Assembly: GCF_003633715.1 (NCBI RefSeq)
Contig: NZ_RBIE01000001.1
Location: 547,833-581,330 of the forward strand
Reading direction: 5' to 3'
DNA from: Thermovibrio guaymasensis
GTDB taxonomy: Bacteria; Aquificota; Aquificia; Desulfurobacteriales; Desulfurobacteriaceae
Length of the DNA: 33,498 nucleotides
Every line of letters begins with the position of its first letter. Position 1 is the first letter of the stretch. Shown piece by piece: positions 22,561 to 31,440 of the stretch. The notes beneath the pieces are model-generated. The model ran no database searches. It saw only the letters and a program-made list of their open reading frames with translations, and was not told the origin of the DNA. A program made the translations under genes and the position numbers.

Positions 22561-23875
22561 TCTTCCTTGCTATCCATGGAGGAACGTATCCGGTTCTTCT
22601 GTGGGCGTCAAAGAAAGCTTCATCAATGTAGGCATACAGTGCGTTAAGCCTTAGTACTAGTGCGTATATTGGGAATAAAAAAGTGTAAGGTATAAGCTTA
22701 ACGTCCCAGTTTTTCCTTTCCGATATTAGGACAACAAAGAAGAGTATTAAAAAGAACGTGTGGAGTGCGTAGATAAGGTAGATAAAGGTTATTATGGCCA
22801 GAACTTCAAGGAGTGAAAACTGAAGGAACAACTTGATGTAGTAAAGGAGTATAAAAACTGGGAGGGCAAAATTTTGAATTAAGACTAAGTAGTAAGTGTA
22901 TAAGGCCTCTCTCCAGCCGACGATTTTTGGATTAAGTGCCCACGTGTGTTTTTTAAAGTACAGGTAAACGAGGTCACCGTCCCACCTTTTCCTCTGTTTT
23001 AAAATTCCTGTCCAGGTTTCAGGGCCGTCTGTTAAGCCTATTGCATCGTAGGCAAACCCCAACTTTATGTCCGGATAAAGGTTTCTGTACTTTTTAAACC
23101 TAAGCGTTAGGTCTAGGTCTTCTGCCGTACCAGCATCCCAACCTCCAAGACCGTTTAAGAAGTCAGTTTTGAATATCCCGAAAGCTCCTGATATGTTGTT
23201 TATGAGACCCAAGGCGTCTAAAAACTGTTTTGCCATGTAGATTGATATCGCGTACTCTATTGCCTGAAATTTCGTTACTATGGTTTTATTCCAGTTCCTT
23301 ATTCTTAAGTTTCCCGAAAGTGCAACTAGCCTTTCATTGCTAAAGTGGGACACAGCGTTTTTTATCATGTCCCTATCGTAAGAGGTATCTCCATCAAGGG
23401 CCAGTGTGATTTCACCTTTTGCGAAGTTTAATCCAAGGTTAAGGGATGAAGCTCTTCCTCCCCTTTCCCACTTTGGAATTACCAAAATTTCCTTATTTCC
23501 ATGGATTCCTTCATATTTCCTCGCTACCTCGTAAGTTTCCCTGTTCTGTTTTGCACCGTCAACGATAACTATTACCTGAATATAACCTCGGTAGTTCTGT
23601 TCAAGCATTGATTCAATAGAGTTCTTTACAGATTTTCCTTCGTTGTAAGCTGTAATAAGAACGCTTACAGGAGGTGTCCAATCTCTTCTTTTCCTTTCAA
23701 AGAGGCCAAAGGTGACTTTTAGGGTTAGTACTATTACCATTCCTGCTGCTAAAGGGAAATCAAAGAGTAAGTAAGGGAGGATTAAAATTATCTTTTCATA
23801 TAAGTTTGTGTTAAGGATGATGTTTGATAGATATGTGAATACTGCGTAGATGTAGTTTCCTAGGAATTCTATCAT
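22550..23875 (-). CDS. Processive family-2 membrane glycosyltransferase (BcsA/NodC-like)
   Basis: A 441-residue inner-membrane GT2 enzyme. The N-terminal helix pair (about residues 25-58) is followed by the GT-A domain with D106 (VIVIVDGAKQ), the DxD motif D161-G-D163, the catalytic ED pair at 252-253 (TAEDLDL) and Q294-R-K-R-W298, the QxxRW signature of processive enzymes such as cellulose and chitin synthases. Four or so C-terminal helices (about 320-410) can form the translocation channel. No PilZ domain is present, so cyclic-di-GMP control would need a separate protein, possibly the upstream gene. It overlaps that gene as ATGA and is last in a five-gene operon. Product: a beta-linked polysaccharide is likely; the sugar is unknown. 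Confidence 0.9.
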   Translation of the reverse strand: MIEFLGNYIYAVFTYLSNIILNTNLYEKIILILPYLLFDFPLAAGMVIVLTLKVTFGLFERKRRDWTPPVSVLITAYNEGKSVKNSIESMLEQNYRGYIQVIVIVDGAKQNRETYEVARKYEGIHGNKEILVIPKWERGGRASSLNLGLNFAKGEITLALDGDTSYDRDMIKNAVSHFSNERLVALSGNLRIRNWNKTIVTKFQAIEYAISIYMAKQFLDALGLINNISGAFGIFKTDFLNGLGGWDAGTAEDLDLTLRFKKYRNLYPDIKLGFAYDAIGLTDGPETWTGILKQRKRWDGDLVYLYFKKHTWALNPKIVGWREALYTYYLVLIQNFALPVFILLYYIKLFLQFSLLEVLAIITFIYLIYALHTFFLILFFVVLISERKNWDVKLIPYTFLFPIYALVLRLNALYAYIDEAFFDAHRRTGYVPPWIARKTKF

Positions 23876-25287
23876 TTTTCCATCTCTTTAAAGAGTTCTT
23901 TAACTACCTCTTCTGCTGATAGATCAGTTATTCCCTTATCTGTACATATATAACTCTCTTTAAACTCAATTTGATCAGTTAGATTGTTCACTTTAAGTAA
24001 TCTCTCTACCTGTTCTGCAATTCTCTTCACTACTACTTTAGCTCCTTCTGGTGGAGTTTCAGGAAGGAGTATCAGAATGTACCTCCTCTCTGAAGAGCTT
24101 ATTATGTCGGAGCTCCTTAAGTTTTCTTTTATAATAGATACGAGGTCTTTAAGAAAGAGTTTAACTTTTGTTGGTGCTTCAGTTATGGCTTCCTCCTTTA
24201 CTGTAAGCTTTAACCCTAAAACACAAAAGGTCCTTTCGGGATATCTCTTGGCCAGTTTAAGGAACTTATCAAGTATGTATATGAAGAGGTTAAAGCCTAT
24301 TACGCCTAGCTGAACGGAGAGCTCTTCAAATATATTAAGCGGGAACTTTCCTTCTGCTGCAACTAACTTTCCAAAAGGAGTTAAAATGTAGGTATTAACA
24401 GTTTCCTCCTTTATGTTTTCTGGTGGAAAGGTTTTTGAACAGTTAGCGCATAGTACACTTATGTCAGGTTCAATGAATACGCTTTTACACTCGTCACAGA
24501 TATACTTTTCAAGAGGTTTATCGTAATCTACTCCTATGTGTTTAAGCTCTTCGTGGCACTTTGGACAGATTAATTTGTCTCCGACCTGAAACTCACTTGC
24601 TGGACCTATGTATCCACAGGAGTAGTGGTGTATGAACTCTTCAAGTCTAATTTTTACTGAGCCGCAGTTAGGGCAAATCTCCCTTAGAATTAGGTTATAG
24701 TAACCGCAAAAAGGGCATAGGGATGTTTTATTTTCTATTTCTGTTGAGAAGATTTTTTGCCTCTTCATCAGCTCTAAATCTTCAAGTTCCCTACCTTTTT
24801 CCTCCTTTCTTAAGATTGTTTTTGCTTCAGGCCAGAAAAAGCCGATAACAGAATTTCTGTTTAGTACTGGTGAAATTTCCTCTATCTTCCTTGTAACTAA
24901 GAACCTTAGTAAGTTCATTCTCCAGTTTTCAGGTAGAGTCGTTGCATAAGGATTAGGTACGAGTTTCTCTATTGTTTCCCATATCTCTCTAGCTTTTTCA
25001 ATAGATTCGTTTGATAGGGAAGCTTCAACTCCATCAACGAGTTTTTTAAATTCTGGAGATGGTTCAAGGTTCGAAAAGAGGGGAGATAAGGAACTTTCAG
25101 GTTCTCTACGCAGGACCTCTATGGCTCTATCAACGAACTTCCTGTTCTTGGCTTCAACGAAGAAGAGGTGAGGTGATCTGAAAAGTCCCATTTTATTAAC
25201 TTCTATTAAAGCTTCTTCAGGTTTAGGGAAGATTAATCCTTCACTTTTCTTTGCTCCTTGAAGTATTATTATCTTCGTTATTTCCAT
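23872..25287 (-). CDS. TackOD1-like zinc-ribbon protein with degenerate GGDEF domain
   Basis: A 471-residue cytoplasmic protein. The N-terminal 180 residues are not recognised. Residues about 186-315 hold CxxC pairs at C191/C194, C205/C208, C241/C244, C264/C267 and C280/C283 with HHYSCGY (220-225) and IGVDYDKPLEKYICDEC, matching the TackOD1 metal-binding output domain. Residues about 350-470 resemble a GGDEF fold (FCVLGLKLTV...LLPETPPEGAKVVVKRIAEQVERL). The active motif is lost (SERRY at 399-403), but RSSD (391-394) sits where the RxxD inhibitory site is found. It may thus bind c-di-GMP without making it, like PelD in the Pel system. It overlaps both neighbours (47 and 4 bases). Function is inferred. 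Confidence 0.75.
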   Translation of the reverse strand: MEITKIIILQGAKKSEGLIFPKPEEALIEVNKMGLFRSPHLFFVEAKNRKFVDRAIEVLRREPESSLSPLFSNLEPSPEFKKLVDGVEASLSNESIEKAREIWETIEKLVPNPYATTLPENWRMNLLRFLVTRKIEEISPVLNRNSVIGFFWPEAKTILRKEEKGRELEDLELMKRQKIFSTEIENKTSLCPFCGYYNLILREICPNCGSVKIRLEEFIHHYSCGYIGPASEFQVGDKLICPKCHEELKHIGVDYDKPLEKYICDECKSVFIEPDISVLCANCSKTFPPENIKEETVNTYILTPFGKLVAAEGKFPLNIFEELSVQLGVIGFNLFIYILDKFLKLAKRYPERTFCVLGLKLTVKEEAITEAPTKVKLFLKDLVSIIKENLRSSDIISSSERRYILILLPETPPEGAKVVVKRIAEQVERLLKVNNLTDQIEFKESYICTDKGITDLSAEEVVKELFKEMEK

Positions 25288-25963
25288 TTTCTACTCCTAA
25301 GTAATTTAGTACTGATAGAGCTCTTTCTTTGGCAAGGATAATATTAGACTTTACCTTTGCTTTTACAATTTTTGTTGAATCAGCATATCCGATTACTTTT
25401 AGGTTACAGACTTTTATTAGTGGTTTAATTTCATCTAAGATGAGTTTAGCCTTGCTATCTAGTTGGTAAGAACCTTTTTGGAAAAAAATAGGAATTTTAA
25501 AAGAAATTGTGTTTTTTTCATCTATTTTAGGTGCTAAAAGAGAATCTTTATTTTCCTTTAATTTTACTGAATACTTCAAAAGATATTCCTTTTGAGGATT
25601 TAAGTTTTTTATTTGGAGTTCTCCGTTCCTAAAAGGTAATTGAGCAATCTGTTTGATAGTATTATTTTCTTTAATCTCAAATAGCTCAGCTGTACTTGAT
25701 AGCTCTTCTCCTTTACGGGTAGGTTGTTTTAAGACAAATTCTTTCCCTGGGAAAGTTATCTCAACGTTAATTTTTAGACCTAACCTTTCAACGGTTAAAG
25801 AGTACTTTCCTGAATCTTTAAAGGAGCACTTAAAGATAACCTCAGCCCTTCTTCCTAAATCTCCCTTTACTTTAAGAACTTTGTACTCAACTTGAGCTCC
25901 TAAAGAGCTTGAGTTTAAGCTTAGGAATATAAACAGTAACGGGAAGATTCTCATAGAGCTCAT
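25241..25963 (-). CDS. Periplasmic protein with OmpA-C-like (peptidoglycan-binding) domain
   Basis: A 240-residue protein with a signal peptide (about 23 residues, MSSMRIFPLLFIFLSLNSSSLGA). Residues about 24-150 are beta-rich and unrecognised. Residues about 155-225 resemble an OmpA C-terminal domain: FFQKGSYQLDSKAKLILDEIKPLI, KVIGYADST and LAKERALSVLNYLGVE. Start ATG at 25963 has GAGG six bases upstream. The gene overlaps the adaptor gene by 77 bases and the zinc-ribbon gene by 47, unusually long for this window. OmpA-C domains hold envelope machines to the cell wall, so it may anchor the proposed polysaccharide export complex. The lysine- and asparagine-rich tail is encoded within the overlap with the next gene. 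Confidence 0.7.
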   Translation of the reverse strand: MSSMRIFPLLFIFLSLNSSSLGAQVEYKVLKVKGDLGRRAEVIFKCSFKDSGKYSLTVERLGLKINVEITFPGKEFVLKQPTRKGEELSSTAELFEIKENNTIKQIAQLPFRNGELQIKNLNPQKEYLLKYSVKLKENKDSLLAPKIDEKNTISFKIPIFFQKGSYQLDSKAKLILDEIKPLIKVCNLKVIGYADSTKIVKAKVKSNIILAKERALSVLNYLGVENGNNEDNNTSRSKEK

Positions 25964-27068
25964 TTCCTTCCTCTTTTAACCTGATTTCTATTTCTCCGTG
26001 AAGATCTCTCTTTTCTAGAGGTCCTACTAAAAACGGAGGCTTTAATTTTAGATTTGGTTTGATTTTGACTATATTTCCTTTCAAAATCTTTCCTGAAGGT
26101 AGTTTTACCAGAGCTTCATCTCCTAGCTTAATCTCTGTTAGAACTTTAGATGGAATGTAAACTATAACTTTATAACTGTTTTCTTTAATTAATTCAACAA
26201 CTTTCTCGCCGGTATTTATCGTTGAGCAGGAAGGGAATACAAAGGACACTTTTGCAGGAAAGGGAGCTTTTATTAGCTGAACGCTTTCCGACTTTAACCT
26301 TTCTAATTGTGCTTTTGTCTGTTCAATTTGGGTGTCAATTGAAGTGATTAATGGTAGAAATGGGTTAGGTGGTGTCCCAGTCTTTGATAAGTATATAGCT
26401 TTTTTTAATTCTTCTTCTTTAGTTGTTAGTTCTATCTGAATTCTTTCTTTTTCTCTGATTAAATTTTTTAAATTATTCCTGAGTAAGTTTATGTCGTAAA
26501 GTGTTGCGTAGCCTTTGCTCAGAAGTTTTTTGACTTTATTAAGTCTACTTTCTAGTTCTCTTTCTTCCTTTTCAATTTGAATCAACCTTTTTTTAAGTAT
26601 TGATATTTCTTTTTTTACACTTTGAGGAGAATTAACTCTTAAAGTTGTAAGAATTTTGTCTTGCTTTGCCTTCCTAGCCCCTTCTTTAATAATTTCCTGT
26701 TTTATTTTTTTAAGCTTTTTTATCTTCTGAATTAAAGCTTCTATTTCCTTTTCCCTTGAAGAATTTTTTATTATTCCAATTACCTTTCCTTTCTCTACTT
26801 TATTTCCCACTTTAACGTAAGACTCAAATTTACCAGAGATGGTAGAGTAAATTACCGATTTATCGGATTCTATTATTCCTGTAAATCTGTACGTGAAAAA
26901 CTCTTTAAAAAGAACTATTAGGATCCCTATAAATATGAAAAAACTGGCAACTCTTAAAAACCACTTCTTGGCCCTTGAAGGAGGTAAGGGAGGTGGATGT
27001 TCAACTTCAAGAGGAGTAGGGGCTCTAAAACGTTCTCTTAAGCTTTTAGAAATTGAGAACCTTTTCAT
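25887..27068 (-). CDS. HlyD-family membrane fusion (adaptor) protein
   Basis: A 393-residue protein with a proline-rich cytoplasmic N-terminus (PPPLPPSRAKKW), a single transmembrane helix at about 37-57, then the HlyD layout: half-lipoyl GIIESDKSVIYSTISGKFESYVKVGNKVEKGKVIGII, a long Lys/Glu coiled coil at about 95-260 and the return half-lipoyl PFPAKVSFVFPSCSTINTGEKVVELI, then a beta-barrel/membrane-proximal domain to the end. Such adaptors link an inner-membrane transporter with TolC. The partner here seems to be a glycosyltransferase, as in Alg44-like and some cyanobacterial polysaccharide systems, since no ABC or RND pump lies nearby. Overlaps TolC-like gene as ATGA. No PilZ domain is seen. 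Confidence 0.87.
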   Translation of the reverse strand: MKRFSISKSLRERFRAPTPLEVEHPPPLPPSRAKKWFLRVASFFIFIGILIVLFKEFFTYRFTGIIESDKSVIYSTISGKFESYVKVGNKVEKGKVIGIIKNSSREKEIEALIQKIKKLKKIKQEIIKEGARKAKQDKILTTLRVNSPQSVKKEISILKKRLIQIEKEERELESRLNKVKKLLSKGYATLYDINLLRNNLKNLIREKERIQIELTTKEEELKKAIYLSKTGTPPNPFLPLITSIDTQIEQTKAQLERLKSESVQLIKAPFPAKVSFVFPSCSTINTGEKVVELIKENSYKVIVYIPSKVLTEIKLGDEALVKLPSGKILKGNIVKIKPNLKLKPPFLVGPLEKRDLHGEIEIRLKEEGNELYENLPVTVYIPKLKLKLFRSSS

Positions 27069-29209
27069 CTGACTACAATTTCCTCTGGAAGGGTTTTAGC
27101 GTCTAAGAAGACCAACTTAAACTTCCTTCTACTTTCCTTCTCTTCTTCCAAGTAAATTCTAAAGTCCGTTAGGTTTTGAACAGCCACACTTTTTATTCCT
27201 TCCATTTTTATCATATTAACAGCTTTTATAAATTCTACCCTTGGCCTTTTAAAGAAGGACTGACTGGGGGGAAGTTCTTTTTCAACTGATAGGGATATTA
27301 AAACAGGTTTAAGCTCTTTTAATGAAAGCTGCGCGTACTCGGAAGCTTTTCTCTTTAAGTAATTGATGTTGGTTGAGTAACACATTACGTTTATACCGTC
27401 TGCAATTTCTAGAACGGTTTCCGTAAGGCTTGTTTCATCGTACTTGATTCTATCGTACTGAGGTGATACGTCAACAAATACTGGTTTTTCGCTTAAGTCT
27501 TTTACTTGGTTAAGGGTTTCCAAGTAGAGGTTTACTAGCTTTTCTTTTGAGGTTTTCCACTGAGGAAGGGCATGAGGTTCAATATCAAGGTGAAGAGCGG
27601 AAAAACCGTTAATTCCTGCGTAATCGTTGAACCTGTTAAATAGATTAACAATTTTTAAGAGCTTTTGTCTATTTTGGGTAAATATCCAGCTGTTTTCTCC
27701 TAAGAGTAGCTGAAGTTCTATACCTTCATTGTGGGCACTCTCTATAAACATCTTAAGTTCTCTCCAACCCTCTAAGTTTCCTAGGAATTTATTTAACTGC
27801 TTTTCATTTAAAGACATGTATATCGTTCCAATGTTTAGTTTTTTTACTTCTTTTATGAATTCAATTTCTCTTTTAAAGTTCCCAAGTACGTTATCTGTTT
27901 TCCACCAGTAAGCGTGAAGTTTTCTAGAGACAGAGACGTGCTCCTTTCCTCTTAGAAACTCTTTCTCAGTTAACCCTTTTAGTGCAAAAAGAGCTTGAAC
28001 AACTTTTCTTTCACTATCAAGGAGGGAAACTTTAATTGAAAAGAGTTCAGAGGTTAGTAGGGCTTCTTTAAGATAGCTGTCAGTCCCCCCGGTAAGTCCT
28101 GCCTCTCTTCTCAGCTGAAGGGTTTTAAGTGCTTCTTCTTTTTCCTTTAGGGACGCCTTTAAGCTTTTAACTCTTTCCTGATAGATAAGGGCGTTTCTGT
28201 AAGGAATTTGAGATGCTGTGATTAGGGCGTAATTTGCTATTTTCGCTCTAAGGAGTTCTCTCTGAGCCCTGAGGATTTTCTCTCTGTGGAGTTTCTCCGT
28301 TAGGTTTTTACTGTTAAGAGGCATTGAGAGGGTAAAGGAGACGCCGATTCCTTTTTGAAAATCTCCAATTTCTTTATCGGTTATCCCTCCGGTGAACGTA
28401 AACCAGCCGGTAAGGAGGCTTTCTCCTTTTTGGGAACTCTCCCTTAGAACTTTAAAGGCTTCCTGTAAAAGTTTTATTTCCTTAAGTTGAAGGGCATCCC
28501 TATAAATTTCTGTAGGGTCGGGGATGTAAGCTTCTTCAGGGTTTCTTATTTCAAGAAAAGGTTTAAAGTGAGGAAAGTTTGGCTTTCCTATTAGTTCTCT
28601 TATTGTTGCGAAGGCTTTCTCCTTTTTCTCTTTAAATATTCTTTTTGTAGTTTCTATTCCTATTAGGTTTGATTCAACTGATAGGAGCTCTGACCAGAGG
28701 GCGAGTTTTTCTTCAAATCTTTTCCTCAGTACGTCTTTAATAATGAGTAACTGATTAATACTTTCCTCTGCCAAGTTTTCCATTTTGCCGTAGTAATAGT
28801 AATCTGTATAAGCTTTCCTTAGTTTAGTTAGCAGTTTCCTCTTTAGGAAAAAAAACTCAGCCTCTTTTTCAAGGATTAGGGCTTTAAGAGCAGCTTTTTT
28901 GATAAAGGTTTTCTTTATTACGGGAACTTTTATAGATGTTGACAAACCATACCTGTATCCTGAAACTTCTTTTGCATATTCTTCCGATGGGAAATAGGTG
29001 GCTGTTACTGACAGTTGGGAACTCTTCCTTTCCTCTCTTATATACTCAAGGCTTCCTTTCAATATCTCAATCTCTTTCTCCTTCTCAAGGAGTACAGGAT
29101 TAGACCTAATTAGAAGTTCCTCAAGATAACTTAAGCTTATTGTTTTCCCGCTTGCTGTTAGCGTTAGGATTGCCGTTATGAGAAACAGGTTTAAAATTAT
29201 GCTCTTCAT
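27065..29209 (-). CDS. TolC-like outer-membrane channel fused to a glycosidase-like TIM-barrel domain
   Basis: A 714-residue protein with a signal peptide (about 21 residues). Residues about 25-425 follow the TolC/OEP pattern: long amphipathic helices in two repeats separated by beta strands (SQLSVTATYFP, YGLSTSIKVPV; and GWFTFTGGITD, GVSFTLSMPLN). Residues about 428-700 form a second domain resembling GH18/GHL-type TIM barrels: LHAYWWKTDN, NIGTIYMSLNEKQL, GIELQLLLG, then FSALHLDIEPHALPQW with D542 and E544 as candidate catalytic acids, VFVDVSPQYD and GINVMCYST. Typical TolC proteins have only 420-480 residues. The C-terminal domain would face the periplasm, where polysaccharide-processing enzymes of other systems act. 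First gene of the operon; ATGA overlap with the adaptor. Confidence 0.82.
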   Translation of the reverse strand: MKSIILNLFLITAILTLTASGKTISLSYLEELLIRSNPVLLEKEKEIEILKGSLEYIREERKSSQLSVTATYFPSEEYAKEVSGYRYGLSTSIKVPVIKKTFIKKAALKALILEKEAEFFFLKRKLLTKLRKAYTDYYYYGKMENLAEESINQLLIIKDVLRKRFEEKLALWSELLSVESNLIGIETTKRIFKEKKEKAFATIRELIGKPNFPHFKPFLEIRNPEEAYIPDPTEIYRDALQLKEIKLLQEAFKVLRESSQKGESLLTGWFTFTGGITDKEIGDFQKGIGVSFTLSMPLNSKNLTEKLHREKILRAQRELLRAKIANYALITASQIPYRNALIYQERVKSLKASLKEKEEALKTLQLRREAGLTGGTDSYLKEALLTSELFSIKVSLLDSERKVVQALFALKGLTEKEFLRGKEHVSVSRKLHAYWWKTDNVLGNFKREIEFIKEVKKLNIGTIYMSLNEKQLNKFLGNLEGWRELKMFIESAHNEGIELQLLLGENSWIFTQNRQKLLKIVNLFNRFNDYAGINGFSALHLDIEPHALPQWKTSKEKLVNLYLETLNQVKDLSEKPVFVDVSPQYDRIKYDETSLTETVLEIADGINVMCYSTNINYLKRKASEYAQLSLKELKPVLISLSVEKELPPSQSFFKRPRVEFIKAVNMIKMEGIKSVAVQNLTDFRIYLEEEKESRRKFKLVFLDAKTLPEEIVVR

Positions 29210-29268
29210 TTCTAAATTCTCAATACTTAATTATGAGGAATTATATTAATTTAATTTGAGAGGTTGAT
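29210..29268 (-). promoter_or_regulatory. A+T-rich divergent promoter region for the polysaccharide operon and the helicase
   Basis: A 59-base, very A+T-rich spacer between divergent starts. A TATAAT on the minus strand lies at 29240-29245, about 31 bases before the TolC-like start; no good -35 partner is visible. The plus-strand gene has GAGAGG six bases before its ATG. No inverted repeat long enough to call an operator is seen. Confidence 0.35.
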
Positions 29269-31440
29269 ATGCCGATTCTCCTTGATGGTATTTACGATGG
29301 AAAGAAGCTTTATAGGGAGCTCCGTCACCTTGGTCTTAGGAAGCACGACGTTAAGGAGGTCTTTGTTGCCAACGGTAAGACTTTGATTTACCTAAAGGAC
29401 GACTCCTTGAGCGGAGTTTACCCTGAGCTCCAGCCCTCTCCTGAAGAGGAAAGGGAGATTAAAACTGTTCACAACTACGTTGAGAAGTTTAAGTACCTGA
29501 TTGACCTTGAAAGGCTCTCTGAGATTGGGTTTCAGGAAGAGGAGATAAGGAGGTTATCGGGTAGGGAAAGGGAACTCCTTGGAAGGGCAATCCTTGACCT
29601 TAAGGGAAGTAGAGCTGGAACTAAGTTCCACCTCCACCTTGTAAGGTTCTGGAGGGAAAAGCCTATAGAGACTGAGATATCAACTGGGGACGTTGTCCTT
29701 GTAAGTAAGGGAAATCCTCTAAAGAGCGACCTCCTTGGAACTGTTGTGAGGATAACGGAAAAGACGATTACCGTCGCCTTTGACAACCGTCCACCAAACT
29801 GGGTTTATAAGAAGGGCGTTCGTGTTGACCTCTACGTTAACGATGTAACCTTTAAGAGGATGGAGGAAAACCTAGAGGAGCTCCGCCATGCCGTTGGAAG
29901 GCAAAGGGAGATTAGGAACGTAATAGTTGGTTTAGAGGAACCAAAAGCTGTTACTGAAGCTGTTGAATTTGAGCCCTTTGACTCAAGGCTGAACGAAACC
30001 CAGAAAAGGGCCGTTTCACTAGCCCTTGGAGCTCCAGACTTCTTCTTAGTTCACGGTCCTCCCGGAACTGGGAAGACGAGTACTGTAACTGAGTTAATCG
30101 TTCAACTTGTAAAGGAGGGAAAGAAGGTTCTTGCGACTGCAGATTCAAACATTGCCGCAGATAATATCCTCCTTAACCTATCAAAGTACCCTGAACTTAA
30201 ACTGGTTAGAATAGGTCACCCTGCAAGGGTTCTTGAGGAGCTTGAGAAGTTTTCAATTTACGCTCTCTTTGAGGAGCACGAAAAGAGTTCAAAAGTGAAA
30301 GAGGGTTGGGAGAGAGTTAAGGAACTTATAGATAAGAGAGATCAGTTTACGAAACCTACTCCTTCCCTCAGGAGAGGAATGAGCGACGAGGAGATAGTTT
30401 ACTTCGGAAGAAAGGGAAAGAGCTTTAGGGGTGTTCCTAAGAAAGTTATGCACTCCATGGCAAACTGGATTTTAACCAACTACGAAATTGATGTAAGGAT
30501 AAAGGCCCTTAAGGAGATGGAATCTATTATCTACAGGGAGATTATTGCTGACGCTGACGTTGTTGTATCAACGAACTCAATGGTTAAGTCGGAGCTCCTT
30601 GAAGGCTTCCACTTTGACGTTGCAGTTATAGACGAGGGAAGCCAGCAGGTTGAACCTTCAACCCTTATTCCGATCATGAGGGCCGATAAGTTCTACATTG
30701 CAGGTGATCACAAGCAACTTCCCCCCACTGTTATGAGCGAGGAGGCAAAGGAGCTTGAGAGGACCCTTTTTGAGAGGTTGATAGAGAAACATAGGGCGCT
30801 CTCAACGATGCTCACTGTTCAGTACAGGATGAATGAGAAAATTATGGAGTTTCCAAGTAAGGAGTTCTACGAAGGTAAGTTGATTGCCGCCCCTGAAGTT
30901 AAGAACCATACCTTGAAAGATTTATGCGTAAGTGAGCCTGAAAAGTTTAAAGAGGTCCTTGATCCTGAGCTACCACTTGCCTTTGTTGATACTTCAAACA
31001 TAAACGCTTACGAGTTCCAGCCTAAAGGTTCAACTTCCTACGAAAACTATGAAGAGGCAAAGCTTTCGGTTGAGATTGCACACCTCCTTTACAGGATGGG
31101 GCTTGATAGGAGGGATATAGGAATCATTACTCCCTACGCTGCCCAGGTTAAGCTCATAAAACAGCTCCTCATAGAGAAGGAATTAAAAGTTGAAGTAAAC
31201 TCAGTTGATGGCTTCCAGGGTAGGGAAAAGGAGGCAATCATTATTAGTTTCGTTCGTTCAAACGATGAAGGAGAGATAGGCTTCCTTAGGGATTTAAGGA
31301 GGTTGAACGTAGCAATAACCAGGCCAAGGAGAAAACTGATAGCCATAGGAAACTCAAAGACCCTCAGCAACCACGAAACCTATAAAAAGTTTATAGATTA
31401 CGTTAAGGAGAAGGGAAAGTTTTACTCCCTTAAAGGCTAA
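29269..31440 (+). CDS. IGHMBP2-like superfamily 1 DNA/RNA helicase
   Basis: A 723-residue Upf1-like SF1 helicase. Motifs in order: LNETQKRAV (Q-like), Walker A GPPGTGKT (263-270), VVVSTNSM (Ic), [12 protein letters not shown] (II, DEGS), AGDHKQLPP (III), [14 protein letters not shown] (IV), [32 protein letters not shown] (V) and [17 protein letters not shown] (VI). The N-terminal 230 residues contain an OB/SH3-like region ([12 protein letters not shown]...GTVVRI...VAFDNRPP) as in archaeal and bacterial IGHMBP2 relatives. It likely works in nucleic-acid repair or RNA processing. It is divergent from the polysaccharide operon and its stop overlaps that of the next gene by four bases. More G+C-rich than the operon to its left, so it seems native. 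Confidence 0.92.
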   Translation: MPILLDGIYDGKKLYRELRHLGLRKHDVKEVFVANGKTLIYLKDDSLSGVYPELQPSPEEEREIKTVHNYVEKFKYLIDLERLSEIGFQEEEIRRLSGRERELLGRAILDLKGSRAGTKFHLHLVRFWREKPIETEISTGDVVLVSKGNPLKSDLLGTVVRITEKTITVAFDNRPPNWVYKKGVRVDLYVNDVTFKRMEENLEELRHAVGRQREIRNVIVGLEEPKAVTEAVEFEPFDSRLNETQKRAVSLALGAPDFFLVHGPPGTGKTSTVTELIVQLVKEGKKVLATADSNIAADNILLNLSKYPELKLVRIGHPARVLEELEKFSIYALFEEHEKSSKVKEGWERVKELIDKRDQFTKPTPSLRRGMSDEEIVYFGRKGKSFRGVPKKVMHSMANWILTNYEIDVRIKALKEMESIIYREIIADADVVVSTNSMVKSELLEGFHFDVAVIDEGSQQVEPSTLIPIMRADKFYIAGDHKQLPPTVMSEEAKELERTLFERLIEKHRALSTMLTVQYRMNEKIMEFPSKEFYEGKLIAAPEVKNHTLKDLCVSEPEKFKEVLDPELPLAFVDTSNINAYEFQPKGSTSYENYEEAKLSVEIAHLLYRMGLDRRDIGIITPYAAQVKLIKQLLIEKELKVEVNSVDGFQGREKEAIIISFVRSNDEGEIGFLRDLRRLNVAITRPRRKLIAIGNSKTLSNHETYKKFIDYVKEKGKFYSLKG

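Noticed and set aside
25887-29209. HlyD and TolC-like genes considered as a type I protein or drug exporter
   Set aside because: No ABC or RND pump is encoded nearby, while a processive glycosyltransferase and a glycosidase-like domain are in the same operon.
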